Of a DNA stretch of 64,000 nt, positions 35,979-48,906 are shown piece by piece (positions within the stretch are counted from its first letter, which is position 1; each line of letters opens with the position of its first letter). The notes beneath the pieces are model-generated. The model saw only the letters and a program-made list of their open reading frames with translations. It searched no databases and had not been told where the DNA came from. The stretch is from the NCBI GenBank assembly GCA_037179385.1, contig CM074194.1:2745001-2809000 (forward strand). Direction: 5' to 3'. Made by a program: the position numbers and the translations under genes. The stretch is from Holothuria scabra (Eukaryota; Echinodermata; Holothuroidea; Aspidochirotida; Holothuriidae).

Positions 35979-36083
35979 CACATAACCCGTACTTGTTCCA
36001 TTGAAACATTTCATTCGGCAAAGGAAAGATACTATTTTCGGCTCTGCTGTATGAAGTTGACTTTTGTCATCAGGAGGCCCATC
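35979..36083 (-). CDS. Gene 2 exon: central PAS-A, 35 codons
   Basis: 105 bp, phase 0 in and out; acceptor TTTCAGAG, donor GTG|GTAAGT. It encodes DGPPDDKSQLHTAEPKIV and then SFLCRMKCFNGTSTGYV. It was found by looking for the S-F-x-C-R-x-(K/R)-C segment that PAS-A of AhR/NPAS4-type proteins carries between the two neighbouring exons. Joining it gives a continuous frame (SDQ-DGPP...GYV-KMLC). The AGAG acceptor is slightly unusual; using the AG two bases earlier would break the frame. Confidence 0.85.
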
Positions 36084-36354
36084 CTCTGAAATCTATGAGC
36101 GAATGAGACGAGTCCGGATTATTATCCCCCAAAAAATTCAAGTAACTAAAAACAACAAAGGAACTGCCATTGATAGTGTCAGCTCCCTGTTAAAACTATG
36201 CCAAGTCAAGTTAAATTTATTTCACGAATGAACAATAGTAAACGTGACAAATTTAGAGGACAGTCATGCAAAAGAAGTGTAGTTTAACTTGAACACTATG
36301 GAACGGGAAGGAGCAAGGGGGGGGGGGGGCAAAGATAAGAAAACTATGTCTTAC

Positions 36355-36540
36355 CTGGTCTGAAATCAGGTTTTGTTCCAGGACATTTTTGACGTCACTG
36401 TGATCATCAGGGTGAACAATACCATAGATACACCTGTGAACCAGATCAACTGGATGAAACCCCAGGTGTGTGGATATATTTTCAGTGGTATAGAGGATTG
36501 TTCCATCCGCCGTCGCTACCAGCAAGAAGCTGTCCATTGA
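36355..36540 (-). CDS. Gene 2 exon: start of PAS-A
   Basis: 186 bp, 62 codons, phase 0 in and out; acceptor TTTCTCACAG, donor GACCAG|GTAAGA. It encodes SMDSFLLVATADGTILYTTE then NISTHLGFHPVDLVHRCIYG and IVHPDDHSDVKNVLEQNL. FLLVATADGTILY is the first PAS beta-hairpin; HLGF-x-PVDL and HPDDH are the conserved helix and loop. Confidence 0.92.
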
Positions 36541-37548
36541 CTGTGAGAAATAAAAAAAATATGTATGGTAGGAAACGTTTCCATCACATGAGGATAATTT
36601 TTTATATTGTAAATAAAGGCAGGTTTGCACAGAGGAGGGTGACATATTTCTACAAAGTTTTCATATAATTATTTTATGATTTAAGTCATTATTTAAAATT
36701 CTAGCCAGTCTGTGGACATTATGAGGATATACATCTGTAAATAATAACTTTCCACTTAGGTGGTCAAGGGATATGAAGAAATCTAGGTGATGATAGCCCA
36801 TGACCGAGTAAAACTAGTCATCTCCCCAGACCTTCAGGAAGACAAGGTATAGCCAGGTTACTGAAAGGGAAGAGCTGGTTCAGAAGGGGAAGAAATACTT
36901 TTTTAAGGGAACGAAATACTCTTAAATATGCTACGGCAATGGTAATTCTTCTAATCTAAAGGGAACCAAGATTTTAACCGTTTTCATTGCCCTACCCCTG
37001 GCTCCGAGAACTTTCCTCATTTACTCATGTCGGCACTTTAATTTGAAATCAAATACTGACTCTTTCTCTTTTAAAGGTTTGCATTTTAGAGAGGTGCCGA
37101 CTCGGCATTATGACAATATGGAAATTGTGGATGAGGTTATTTTGGTATTATTTGGCTACGGACTGACCTGAAAGTAAACGGAAACATTTTTAGAGCTGTT
37201 TGGTTCTTTATTCTGAATTAAAAAGGGCAGTCAGATACACTTTCCTCGTCATATTTTATTTCGATTTTATTCATGCTCACAATAAGGAACATAAACAAGG
37301 AACAAGAAACGGAATTGCAAAGAAAAAAGGGAAAAGAGACAATAAGTAAGTCAGAGACATATGCGAGAATGACACAGAGAAGTCGGATCAGGAGTCTAAA
37401 GTTAATTTAATTGTATTCACCCTAAAATAATAAAATAAATCCTACAGAAAACACCACAGAACAGAACGTACAGAAATAAGGAACCGATGGAGTTCCATGT
37501 AACTGCCCTAGAAATATTAGGCCTACCCTCAGTGTACAGGCACGCCTA

Positions 37549-37876
<328 letters not shown>

Positions 37877-39144
37877 GAAACTGGTAACACACTGGCAACA
37901 GATCATGGATCCGATTGATCATTCCATTATAGCGCCATCATTTTTGTGACTGTTTCGTTTTAAGTACCAATTTTATTACCGTACGACCCAGTTCAGTATA
38001 TTTCTCGAAGTCCTTTCGTGCATGTCTTCCGCTAATAAACTTCTAAACATCTGCTTGCTAAAACAAAGCAAATCACACAAGGTGAACCTTTGTGATTTTT
38101 TTTCTTACATGAGAGCTAATGTTTCCTCAATTCTGCTGTTATCACTTTTGGTGAGTTAGTTTTCTTCATTGGTTGTGAGTTGACATAGTTGTATAAGGCT
38201 TATCAACAAGTACTGGTTTCACGATGTTATTTGCTAGTAAGGAACTAGCCTAGGCCTAGTATCATTCACTGTATGCACTGACCTTCACACAAAAAGGACC
38301 TTTGATCATCTCCAAATACCTTTAAATTAATGAAGCAGTGGTCTAATAAATAATAACCCAGACTAATGCAGTGAAAAGTAACATGTACCACAAGGAAGCT
38401 TAAGACAGCTAAGTTGCCAAAATTTTGTGAGTGTATCTTGAAGTTGAGCTGGTTTAGCCTTAGGTTGTCCTACAAGTGTTATACAGTATATCAAAAGAAA
38501 GGTACTACAACACGTTAACTTTCCCATCATAGGGCTTAGCACAAAAGTATTTATGATTCCTTACCTTATACTTGATTTTAGCTGGTCAAATTTCTTCAGA
38601 AGGTTGTCATATAACCTTCTCTGATGAAATGAAACAAATGTTGCTTTGAAAAAAATGATGTCACATAATATGTTATGCGAATTTTTCTGAATAAATTCAG
38701 TTTTCTCAATGGATAGTTCTGCCTTCAATAATGGCTATCCATGGGAAACTGGATTCATATGGGCAATTCCCATTACATAATGTGATGTTATGAATCTGAG
38801 ACAAGTGATCCAGATGGTTGTTAACATTAAATTGTATGAGAAGATGTTTTGCATTTGATGTGAGGTTTTTTGTTTTGAAAAGCAACATTTGTTTCATCAA
38901 AGAAGGTTATGAGAACCTTTTGAAGAAATTTGAAGTGGCAAAATGAAGTTTAAGGTAGGAAATTATGAATTCTTTTGTGCTACTGTAATTAGCCCTAGGG
39001 GGTGTATGGTAATGTGTCCTACCTTGTATTTTTTACAAATATAGTGTTTAATACTTGGACAACCTGTGGGTGAGCTACAGAACCTTGAATGCACATACAG
39101 TACAAATACATGGCATGTACAGAATTTACAACACTTTTACCAAA

Positions 39145-39430
39145 TGTATGGTGTAGTTGGTAGAACATCCAACCCTCAGTTGGAAAATCTAAGCCAGGGT
39201 TCAATTTCTAGGTTGGGTCATACAAAAGACTTTAAAGATGGAACCTACTGCCATTGTGAGTTATGGTCTGCATGTTAGCAATGGAGTAAGGATAACAATG
39301 CAATGACCAGGATTGAAATAAATCTGTGGAAACCACTAGAATAAACCAGAAGTTGAAGTGTAATTCTTTGTCTAACCTCATAGTAACTCAATGGTAATAG
39401 GCAACTGTACATAGTTGTAACTTTTCTTTA
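39145..39430 (+). mobile_element. tRNA-derived SINE, copy B
   Basis: Head GTAGTTGGTAGAACATCC (A-box-like) and GGGTTCAATTTCTAGG (B-box-like), then a body shared with 24297 (GACTTTAAAGATGGAACCTA, AATGGAGTAAGGATAAC). It is followed at 39440-39455 by a CTAA repeat typical of SINE tails. Confidence 0.75.
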
Positions 39431-40127
39431 AAGAATTTGATCTAACTAACTAACTAAATTTAAATACCTTGAGGTAGGCCACTTATTTTTCATTTGGTGG
39501 TTTCTTACATTCAAAAATGGGTTTGGCTGTGCAGTCCTTTGGCCTAATGTTAAATAAATATGATGTTTGTTGCCATTTTATAATTATTCATTCTGGAGTG
39601 ATTCCCCTACACAGGTTTAGTGTTGTGTGCATACATTCTTTGAGTAGTTAGTAGGCTCGTGTAGATTTCATACTGCAGATGCATTTTGCAGTGTTACAAT
39701 CTCACACTTTCATAACTGATGTAGAAAACATTAAAAACAATTCACCATTTTTCACAGTACATAGTACGTAAATCACATCACATTCAAGCTGTAAGGAGCA
39801 TAATCCTTTGACTGGTACAGCAAGTCCAGTTTGTGAGACTGAGTCTACAAAATTTGTACCATATATGCTACTGTAAAAGTGGACCTACAGGAATGGGGTG
39901 ATTTTAGAGGACATTGAAACCACTTTGTTAATAGATTTAAAAATGTTCATTACCTTGGTGCTTAGAAAACGGAATCCTAGTTAAAGGTTAAGAGCTGTCC
40001 CCCAAACATATTTTGAAGAAAAAGCTAAATAACTCAATTTTCATCTTATTTCTCTTCAAAGTATCTTTAATTACATTTTATGACCTTACTTTTGCATATT
40101 CAAGGTGAACGAAGTAGTTATTTCTGG

Positions 40128-41054
40128 TAGGGCTGTGACCGTGTAGCGATTAATCGCTAAACGATCGCATGTGGAATAAACGTTTAGTTCAAAGCTACTG
40201 GCGATTAATCGCAAAACCCATTTTTCGTCCGATATTCTTCCCAATGTCCTATGAATTTTTGCCCACCTTTCCTTCTACACAATTCACACAGATCGATCGT
40301 CCTGTGAATTTCCCTATGTAAACTTTTCCGGCGCTGTAAGCAGCCTAGAGGTAAACTGCTGCCTAGCCGTACAACGGAGCAACTCGTAGTACTCCCCGCG
40401 GATTGCGGAACGGAGGTTGTACAACCTGTGTTATAGCCTCGATGTGCCGCGCGGCCTACATCTTACAACATTCATTCAATGCGTATTTAAAAGCTGCACA
40501 GAGTAGTCATTGCAACACTTAACAGTTTTGAGTACAATGCACACTGCTTGTTTACTTTGCGTGAGTCGACCATGCAGGCAACAGTGAACTAGTTCGATCC
40601 GGTGCTCAAGCGACCACGTGCGTTCGTATATCATGTACTTACGTAGTGTAATGAAGAGTGCAATGTTTATTGTCTCGATTTCGTACGTACGGTGTCACTT
40701 GCGATGAGCACGGAATAACTGTCGTAATAAATACGTTCCGAGTTCACTGGCAGTTGCAGAATAGTTTAACCGCAGTTGCTTTGCATCAAATCCGATATAA
40801 GTAGTACAGGATGGGACGTAAAACAAGCGTGGTGTGGGATTGTTTCGATGTTGATAAAGCTGACAAGATTGCTAAATGTCGCATATGTAGTGCCAAATTA
40901 AAATACATCGATAGGTCTACTGGGAGCATGATGAACACAATATAGTTGTAAGCATGTTGACTTCGTGAGGTTAATTAATCGCGATTAACCGCTAAACGAT
41001 CGCAAATTTTTGCGATTAAACGTTTAGTTAAAATGCTACACGTTCACAGCCCTA
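40128..41054 (+). mobile_element. hAT-type element, internally deleted, with a partial BED-finger frame
   Basis: 927 bp with ends TAGGGCTGTGA and a near-complement CACAGCCCTA, flanked by perfect 8-bp target duplications ATTTCTGG (40120-40127 and 41055-41062). This is the hAT signature. Subterminal repeats of GCGATTAATCGC and CTAAACGATCGC occur near both ends. Inside, the frame at 40811-40945 encodes the start of a BED zinc finger. The rest of the transposase is missing, so the element cannot move by itself. Confidence 0.88.
40811..40945 (+). pseudogene. Truncated BED zinc finger of a hAT transposase
   Basis: 44 codons to TAG. MGRKTSVVWDCFDVDKADKI is followed by AKCRICSAKLKYIDRSTGSM. The S-x-VW-x-x-F opening and the C-x2-C pair match the BED family. 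The H-x-H zinc ligands that should follow the serine/glycine stretch are absent because the frame stops just before them, which fits an internal deletion of the transposon. Confidence 0.75.
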
Positions 41055-41702
41055 ATTTCTGGTAAATTTCACATTTGAAGAGAAAAAACATTGGCACATG
41101 ACTCTCAACAGCCAATCTTGAAAAAGGACAGTCTACTACACTTCTTCAATTTGGGATGACTGCTCCTGCTCTTTAAGCAGCCATGAAAGAAATTCTAAAA
41201 GACTAAAACTTTAAATATTATGCACAACAACATTTAGAGGAAGGCAAGTAATTTGGTGTTAAAGTAAAATTTGTGCTTACAGCAGCAGAATGTCTTTGTC
41301 TTTAAAACTTAAACCATTGTCAAGAATTTGAACACTGTGGTAGTGATGAAATCATGCATTAATTTGGACATGTAGTCTTGAACTGCCATTGGACTAAATT
41401 TTTATACCATAAGCAGTGCTTATGTTACTACTGTACATTCTGAAAATTGCTGTAAAGAGTGTTCAATTTTTTTTGTTGTTGTCCCAGCAGAAAACTCTCT
41501 TTGATACCCTTTGTTTAAAGAATTTTCTTCCGGTCTTGTCCACTTTTTTTGCCTGTCTCCTACCCATTCCATCTGTTTAAATTTGTAGAAATCCATAAGT
41601 TTTACATTTACAAGTGTATTTTTGTCCTGCAGATTTAAAGTTTGGCTGCATCAAAAAGCCATTTTTGTATCTAGCCCCTACTTGAATATTTCTGGTTCAA
41701 GG

Positions 41703-42314
41703 ATGGTGTACGCATTCCTCATTTCATCTTTGGGAGAAGTGGCAAAGCAGAATCCCGATGGAGAGGTTTTATTTGTAAGTACTTATGGCCAAGATATGGA
41801 CAAAGAATCATCATCATCAAAATTAGATGTGCCTGATGTAAAAACTTTGAAGTCTCTCAGAAAAGTACAATTTAATTTGGTCACAGAGCGAGTTCAATCT
41901 GAATATGAATTCCAACAAAGAACGTTTGATATTCCACAGTTCCAGGATGGTGCTTTCTTTGAGAATTTGCCAAAAGAAGAGAGTATCAAGAAAGGAATTT
42001 TTAGACTTCATCATGGAGAAGTGTTCACTTCTGAAAAAATAGTTGTCTGGCAAATTAGACACAAGTTGGCTTTTATATTCATTCTCGAGAAAACAGAAAG
42101 TACTTTGCAAGCTCAGACTGTGTTGCAAATGGTGGTAAAGAACATTGATGAGTATGTCAAACTCCCTGCACAAGCTGCAGATATACTTCAGAAACCCGAC
42201 AAAGTTTCGTCAGTACTGAACATTCTTTTACCATCTGGTAGACTTTTATTCATGAACAGTCTTCTCATTAAGCAACTGGAGAGGGAACTTGGACTCTTTT
42301 TCCAAGGAAAGTAG
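41703..42314 (+). CDS. AP5S1: AP-5 complex subunit sigma-1
   Basis: 203 codons in one uninterrupted frame from ATG 41703 to TAG 42312-42314, close to the roughly 200 residues usual for AP5S1. The start MVYAFLISSL matches the family's N-terminus. The second half has VVWQIRHKLAFIFILE and the closing LLPSGRLLFMNSLLIKQLER, both strongly conserved in the family. AP-5 sigma is the longin-fold small subunit of the clathrin-independent AP-5 adaptor, which acts with spatacsin/spastizin at late endosomes and lysosomes. The frame stays open upstream to 41622, but an acceptor-like TTTTTGTCCTGCAG ends at 41632, suggesting a 5' UTR intron. Poly(A) candidates are AATAAA at 42975 and 43169. It lies antisense in a gene 2 intron. 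Confidence 0.88.
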   Translation: MVYAFLISSLGEVAKQNPDGEVLFVSTYGQDMDKESSSSKLDVPDVKTLKSLRKVQFNLVTERVQSEYEFQQRTFDIPQFQDGAFFENLPKEESIKKGIFRLHHGEVFTSEKIVVWQIRHKLAFIFILEKTESTLQAQTVLQMVVKNIDEYVKLPAQAADILQKPDKVSSVLNILLPSGRLLFMNSLLIKQLERELGLFFQGK

Positions 42315-45300
42315 TAATAAACAGACAGTTTCTCGTAGCAAATTTTAAATAGTCACCATAACAAATATCTAAAGATTTCTCATTGGTACCGAATTAATTA
42401 ATAACGAAACTGAAAGCAACTTTTTCAAACTTAAGTCCAGTCAAGAGCAGCAGCTGTTTTTATTCTCTTCAAGCTCTTTACAAGAAGAGCAGTGATTTTC
42501 ATATGAGATATTTCTTTGTGGACAGACATGATGGAAAGCTGTTCTAATCTCTTTGTAAATGAAAGTCACATTGTTCCTGCCATAGAAAGCTGTTGTGATA
42601 TTTCAGTTTATGGAGAGTATACAACAGACCACCTTGTACAATATTTTACTCAATCACTGCAGGTTTCTTATGAAGTACTTCCAACAAATGCAGGGAATGA
42701 TCTTGTAGTACAGCATATCATCATTTTAAAATGGCTGCTCGGAAAACATTCTGTTAGTCGTAAAAATTTGTCATTGTCAAAAGTCATTGTCAGAGTATGA
42801 GTTCAGAGTTTACATCAAGAATTGTGTTAGATTTTCAGATAAGAACATGTTTGCAGATTAGAATTTTAAATTAGAATATTACTCATACAGTTATCAAGGG
42901 TAACTCTTAACAGTATCATGTATTGTATTTGTCAAGTCAAAGAACATCAAAGCTTCTTGTGTACCTTGTGGGTAAATAAATAACACCTAAGAAATCGACT
43001 ATTATATTGAATTGTACATTTTTGTGCTTAAATCATGAGCACTTGACATTAAAATAGTTTACTCTAGGAACTGCATTCAATGAACCTTCTACCAAAGTTG
43101 TAACAAGTCATGTCTCATGTCCGTTATTTTCAAAAGAGAAGTGATTCCAGGAATTGTGTCTTAATTTTAATAAAAGACACATTAAAAGTAGTATATGACT
43201 CGACTAGATTGCAGAGGTAAGTGACTCAATACAGCTCTGTTCTCTCCTCATTGTGTGATGAAATGAAAATATCTATTTCATGAGGGTAGTCAGTCTAGAA
43301 AATCAAATTCACAAAGCTGTCAAAAAGGAGGTAGGATTGCAGACAGAAAACCAATGGGCATGTTCTGTTTAGCATACATGGCCCTAATTTGTAATCATAA
43401 CACTCTCTGTTAATGCTGAGTGATGTGAACTAATTGTCATCTTTGATTTTAATGTCAATCAAAGAGAAATCTTCTATTGGCAATAAGCTCTACCCCCTTT
43501 CCCAGCAAATATGTGATTCAAGACGATGAGTGTCGGCCTTTGAAGGAAATAAGCAGTCAAACCACTTACATATTAAGAACATCAACAGAATTTCAAAAAT
43601 TACTCTTACAACTCTATCAGGTCGCTTTTGAGGCAAATGGTGTCGGACACTATCATTCGCCTCAAATCTTTGTTAAAGATGCTATTTTTTGCACACTTGG
43701 GTAAAGAAAGAGAAATTAAATATATCAAAGTTCAATAAAACACCGCACCTACAACACTCCTTAATTTCCTAGTGTTTTTTGTTTCGTAGCTTAAAAATGT
43801 AAAACTCGGACTTGTTTTCTCATCTTCCTTTCATGATGTTTATGAATATTCATGTTGTATTAATAAGTGAAATGTTGTTACGTAGTGGGACAACAAAAGG
43901 TTAGTTGGAAGGATTTTCAGTATTTGGGTTGTATCTGCCAGAAACTTTCAAATATTTTACTTACACTGTATGTTTATTTAGCTAGTGAATGAAAATGAAA
44001 TGTAATGGCAATAAAAATCAGCTACCAAGTACACAAACTTTGGAAAGAAAAGTGAAAAATAATGACTTTTTCTTATGAAGATAATTAACTTATTGTAACT
44101 AGCAGGAACTAGAATATGAAATGACAATATTATAAGGTTACTGTAAGTCTTTATAGTAAATGTATAAATTATTTACATGTAGATTAATGTGTCCAGGATT
44201 TCTGATTTCTACAGCCAAGAAAATGTTCTTACTACCCAGCTTTTATGAATAGTCCCTCAGACTTCTGGCCACCAAGTCAATTTTTTTTTGGGGGGGGGGA
44301 GGGGGGAGAGGTATCCGAGAAAAGTTATGTTAGCACGAAAGTGTGTACACATTTTTACTCTTTATGTAGTCTAACATTTTGCAAAAATTCCGTTCACAAG
44401 AAATAGATACTTTGGCAAATAGTAATTAACAATTGATTATGTGACAGAATTTATTCCATAGTTTGTGTAATTTCTGTTTGGAAAAAGGTTTTTTACAGAA
44501 TACTCAAACTAAGAAACAGGATAAAAACTTTCCCTCAGCAACGTTCTTGAATTCAACATGTTGTTGGACACGAAGTGACCGAAAATCGTCAAAGTAATAA
44601 ATTGCAATTTTGTAAATTCGTTCACCCAATTTCCGCTGATGTCCATCCATTAAAGGAACCACACCTGACACTGAAATATCCTTTGTCAAACTTTGTAGTA
44701 TAACCTTTTATGAGAACCTTCAAACGGTTACGCAATTTTTTAATATCTTCCCCACCGAAATCGCCTGATCCTATTAATAAGTAGCGTTGTGTTTAATACA
44801 AGTATCCTCGCCGATCAATCATATCGGAGTGTGTATATTTGTATTGTGGAAACATAGTGACAGATTGGCTGGAACCTCCAGATACGGACGGACTGACGTC
44901 ATAGCTGAAATATCCCCGACTCTAGGGGCAAATATGCGTGAACTTCACATTGTTCTTGGCAGTAAGAACCGACTTTTACCATTATGTATACCGCCTAAAT
45001 GATACCGATGTTACCATAGTGCTGTAACGAAATGGGTCACACTTTCAGAGCAAGGGCGTTTCGAGTCAGTGGCTTCCCAAGTCTCGATTCACTAACTTTT
45101 GACTATAGTGAACGGAAACTCCGCTTGTGTTATCGTTTTAGTAATCCTAACTCTGACAGTTATTTAACGCCATGGGGCCTCTTGGTTCCAGTGTCCGCCA
45201 GGGAGTTGGCACTCTAGAGGCAGCGCCCTGGTCCTGCTGAATCGACTTTCGTCTTAACATTTTCAATATAACTGTTATTGACTGATTAAGAACACCTTAA

Positions 45301-47740
45301 ACTGTGGAACTTGAAAAACTAAATCAATTTTTGAGCCAAGTGAAGAGTCTTAATAACCCGTGGTCTGTGGGGTCAAGGGGGCTAAATTAATTGCTTCTAC
45401 GACAGGTATCGTATACGTGCGAGAACATATACAGGACTGAAATGCAGTCACCCCAACATGAAGTAGTGTCGTAGACTGTCGTGTTTTATGATCGGCTCTT
45501 GAAGACCACGTGACAACATTTTTCTCCTTATTTGTGAAATTTACAAGAAGTAACTGATTGGTTTACCTTGAATATGCAAGACTGAAGTCCTAAAATATCA
45601 TGGAAGTAAGTTTCAAAAGCAATAAGAGTTAGTTGTTGTGTTAAATTATGTTTGGGGTGACTGCTCCTGTCTTCTGATATTTTCCTCTAGAAACAATGGT
45701 CACGGAACTGAAACACAATTTCGCAAGATGAAGAAAACGTCAAAATTAAGTTCCCTTTCTGGGGTTAAGATAAACACTACTTTATACTCAGCAACAAATA
45801 GTGACGAATCCTGTAACATGGAATAGATGAAATGTCGCTTTGTCCTTCTCGAGAGGTACTTTAGATAATCTTTTGAAAGAATGGCGGGTGTGTTAATATA
45901 AATACAAGTATGTCATCATTATTATGACTCAGCATAATCATCGCAAGCTACGTAAATTTTGATGGTTATGAATATATACGCAATCATGTATCATAATTAT
46001 CGGTAGGTAGTTTACATAAGGAGTCACAAATGTGCTTCAGACCTATATAGCCAAGTGGAATGCATGGTTAGGTGTATATGGCAAGGAAAATGTCAGCCCC
46101 TGAAAAGTTGTGTTAAAAATATGCAGCACGTAAAGAATATCGCCATCTACAGCAAATTCTTTGTGCGGCAGGGGGATATTTTCTTCTCTCCAAATGATTG
46201 TAAGTACCTGGCAAAGGTCTTCCCGCCATTTCACTTTCAATGGACCTTATGCATTCACGTCACTCGAAGTCATCCGACGGCAAACAACAACCTCATCCTT
46301 AAGAAGTAGACGTCCCACTCCCACGAAGAAGACCGTACGCGCGTATCTATTACCCACACCAGCTGTCTACTTTTGTGTTAGTACAGTGTGTACCACTAAG
46401 ACGTTTACTCAAAGAGGGCGTGCTTTTCTGCCCTGTAAAGTCACAATGCAGACGGTTTATATCTTTCATTTTTTGATCTGGTTGCTTCGTGCCCACTGGA
46501 CTGACGTATAGACGAAGCCGAGCAGCTCTAGTATATAGTCTTGTGAGATGGGTGGGTCGGGGGTGTTGTAGATATTAACAACAGCATTTTTGTTTTGTTT
46601 GATTAATCTAAATAGTTCATACTTGTGTTTTGTCAGGCCCCGTCCTTTGGGGTCTTTTTGTTCGCAAGTGTCCATTTCTGTCCTCTAAAACAGCAGTGTA
46701 TAGTGACTGTAGTCGCCATTAGTGGGGTCCTTTAAAGCCTTAAATCATCTTCATTTACTCCATATGCGATTCTGAACCTCATATTCAGTGAAATTGAGGG
46801 AATCAAGAGGCATTTAAGTGTTCAACCATGAAACAGTAAACAAGGAACTTGAAAGCCTTATGGTAATGGACTCCTGACATGGCCGACTAAAAATCAGACC
46901 TTCACTCGCTGTTCGGATTCGTCTGTAATCTATCTAATTAGTCTATCATCTAATTATTCTATAATCGTGACGCTGCAGCCACCTTTAATAACAACCATGT
47001 AAGCCAGAAAAGTGGAGCCGGAGCTTTAAAGGTACAAACTGCTTGAGTTCTTGCAAAAGGGACCACGAGGATTCGCGATACCAGCAGTACGTATATCACC
47101 TATAAAAAGGAAAGAGTTAACTTAGTCACTCCTTAATAGAGGGAAAGTAAGTGTGAATTCACACCATTAGAGTGAAAATTGACTCAAGGAAGAGTGAAAT
47201 TAGGTGTTACACAACATGCTTAAGGGTCTGCAAAGGGGCCTTAGTTTCTTGGTTCAAAGAAAAAAGGCTGTTTCTTCTCGCAAAGACGGTTGAAGAAAAT
47301 TATTGACAAGCAGATCTTAATCAACGCATACTCAACTTGACATTGCAAATATAATTTATAGAGGGTCATCTACAGTAAGATTTATTTTGCGCCTTTGGGT
47401 ATACGAATGATGAAGATGAATGGTAACTAATTTTGACAAAACTTAAACTTTTTCGAGGAAAAATAATAAAATTCATCAATTTAACCGCCACGGGATACAA
47501 ATGTAAAAGAAATGGAAATATGGACTGACCATTTGATGTGATGAAACAACTGAGTCTTTAAAATATTTTCTTTCAAATATTTCATGGGTATTTGTAAGTG
47601 AACCTTGAAGCAATATTTTTTGTTTTAATGCAACTAAGGGCAATATTTTATTTAGTGGTTATACAAAGCAATGTTTCCCAAGCGATGATCGATCAGCTTA
47701 TAGACTGTTAAATTAATGCATTTCAGAATAATGCCCTCAC
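42315..47740. other. AP5S1 3' UTR and remaining gene 2 intron
   Basis: After the probable 3' UTR (to about 43190) I see a family 2 MITE (about 45440-45675) and a GAGTGAA-rich patch (47120-47210). Several 60-116 codon open frames here lack splice or homology support. Confidence 0.5.
45440..45675. mobile_element. TTAA MITE family 2, inverted copy
   Basis: GCAGTCACCCCAACATGAAG, AGACTGTCGTGTTTTATGAT and GGGGTGACTGCTCCTGTC are family 2 end and body words, reversed relative to 11612. Its outer TTAA sites are decayed. Confidence 0.65.
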
Positions 47741-47898
47741 CTCCAGGGCCAGTCTAATTTGCTTTTGGTTATCGATGATTGGTGCATCTCCACTTGGCAT
47801 CGGACGATTTCGGTGATTCCATTGTTGGAGGAGGGGAATTTCATTTGAAGTTGGTCCATTAACGTCTACTGTTCTCCTGTCAGAAGACAGTCCAGCAG
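47741..47898 (-). CDS. Gene 2 exon: linker between bHLH and PAS-A
   Basis: 158 bp; enters with two bases of a split codon and leaves in phase 0; acceptor TTTTCTTTCAG, donor CTGGAG|GTGAGG. It encodes AGLSSDRRTVDVNGPTSNEI and ends in DNQKQIRLALE, which joins to SMDSFLLVATADG of PAS-A. LALE-SMDSFLL matches the short helix before PAS-A in bHLH-PAS proteins. The middle is unstructured and not family-specific. Confidence 0.75.
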
Positions 47899-48672
47899 CT
47901 GAAAGAAAAGTTGAAAATTTCTGTTTAAATGAAAACATTTCAAGTTTACTTATGACTATTAGGACCTACTACTTCCATTTGTTACGAGCTTGCATTTTAA
48001 ATAACAAAATAAGTTTACGGTGTTGAAATCTTGATGTGGGTTGAATGGACCGGGGAGCTGTCATGCTCCCTGAATGGACGTTGGGACGAAACTTTGAGGC
48101 AGGTTGGGGCATTTATTTTTTGGGGAAAGTCCTTGTGGTACAGAAGGAAGAATGAACGATAGATGATCAAGGGAATCCAATTAGCTGACCCTTTAATTTA
48201 CATGGCATCTACGATGAAACATATCATTATTGGACACAAACGGTAGAATTACATTAGAAACGTAAAGAGGGATTGCCTGACCTCGTGGTGGGGGCGGACG
48301 GGCAAAAAGAAGCAAACGGCTACTTGGATCTATAGGCCCGGGAATATAACCAATCGATAATTCACATGCAGTTAAAAAACCTTTGTAATAGTACTTCAAT
48401 CGAAAATCATGCAAATACGATCTTAAATACCTAGAACAAACCACGAAGAAAAAAAATGTCACCTGGATTACACATGCGTCAATGATAATTATGGCTTCGT
48501 GCTACGGTTATAAGTGAAATAAAATTTTTAGATTTATATTGGTCTCTGTCCTCATACACCTTTTCTTTGCTAGTGCATTTCAGAGAAAGTAAATACCAGT
48601 CTGGTAGTCTCCGATGAAAAATAAAGACTACAATGTATGGATGAAACGTACATTGTGAAATTAATGAGGTGG

Positions 48673-48906
48673 TTTAAGGGCAAGAGCAGTCCCCCAACCT
48701 GAAGTAGTGTAGTAGACTGTCCTGTTTCATGATTGGCTGTTGGGAGTCATGTGACAACATTTTTTCTCTTTAAATGTGAAATTTACTGCTTGTTATGCAA
48801 TATTGAAGTTGAAAAATATGATGAAAGATGCTTTGAGGAAAAAAAAGAGTAAAATTGTGAAGCTGTTGCTTCAAAATAAGATTGGGGGACTGCTCTCAAC
48901 CTTTAA
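48673..48906. mobile_element. TTAA MITE family 2, complete inverted copy
   Basis: 234 bp, TTAA to TTAA. The left end TTAAGGGCAAGAGCAGTCCC and right end GGGGGACTGCTCTCAACC then TTTAA are inverted repeats. This is the cleanest family 2 copy in the window. Confidence 0.85.

Larger units (their letters stand above)
39981..41176. mobile_element. TTAA MITE family 2, split by a nested insertion
   Basis: The outer parts 39981-40127 and 41055-41176 together match the 280-bp copy at 11612 (left TTAAAGGTTAAGAGCTGTCC; right AGCCAATCTTGAAAAAGGAC, GGATGACTGCTCCTGCTC then TTTAA). The hAT element at 40128-41054 sits inside it, so the MITE is the older insertion. Confidence 0.85.

Noticed and set aside
42516..42800. 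94-codon plus-strand frame just after AP5S1
   Set aside because: It lies in the probable 3' UTR, has no recognisable domain, and AP5S1 is already full length.
45688..45826. Plus-strand frame after an acceptor-like TTTTCCTCTAG, ending in TAG
   Set aside because: The sequence resembles no known protein, the acceptor overlaps the end of a MITE copy, and no upstream exon was found.
48193..48462. 89-codon minus-strand frame considered as a bHLH-PAS exon
   Set aside because: No bHLH or PAS motif and no matching splice phase with the 47741-47898 exon.
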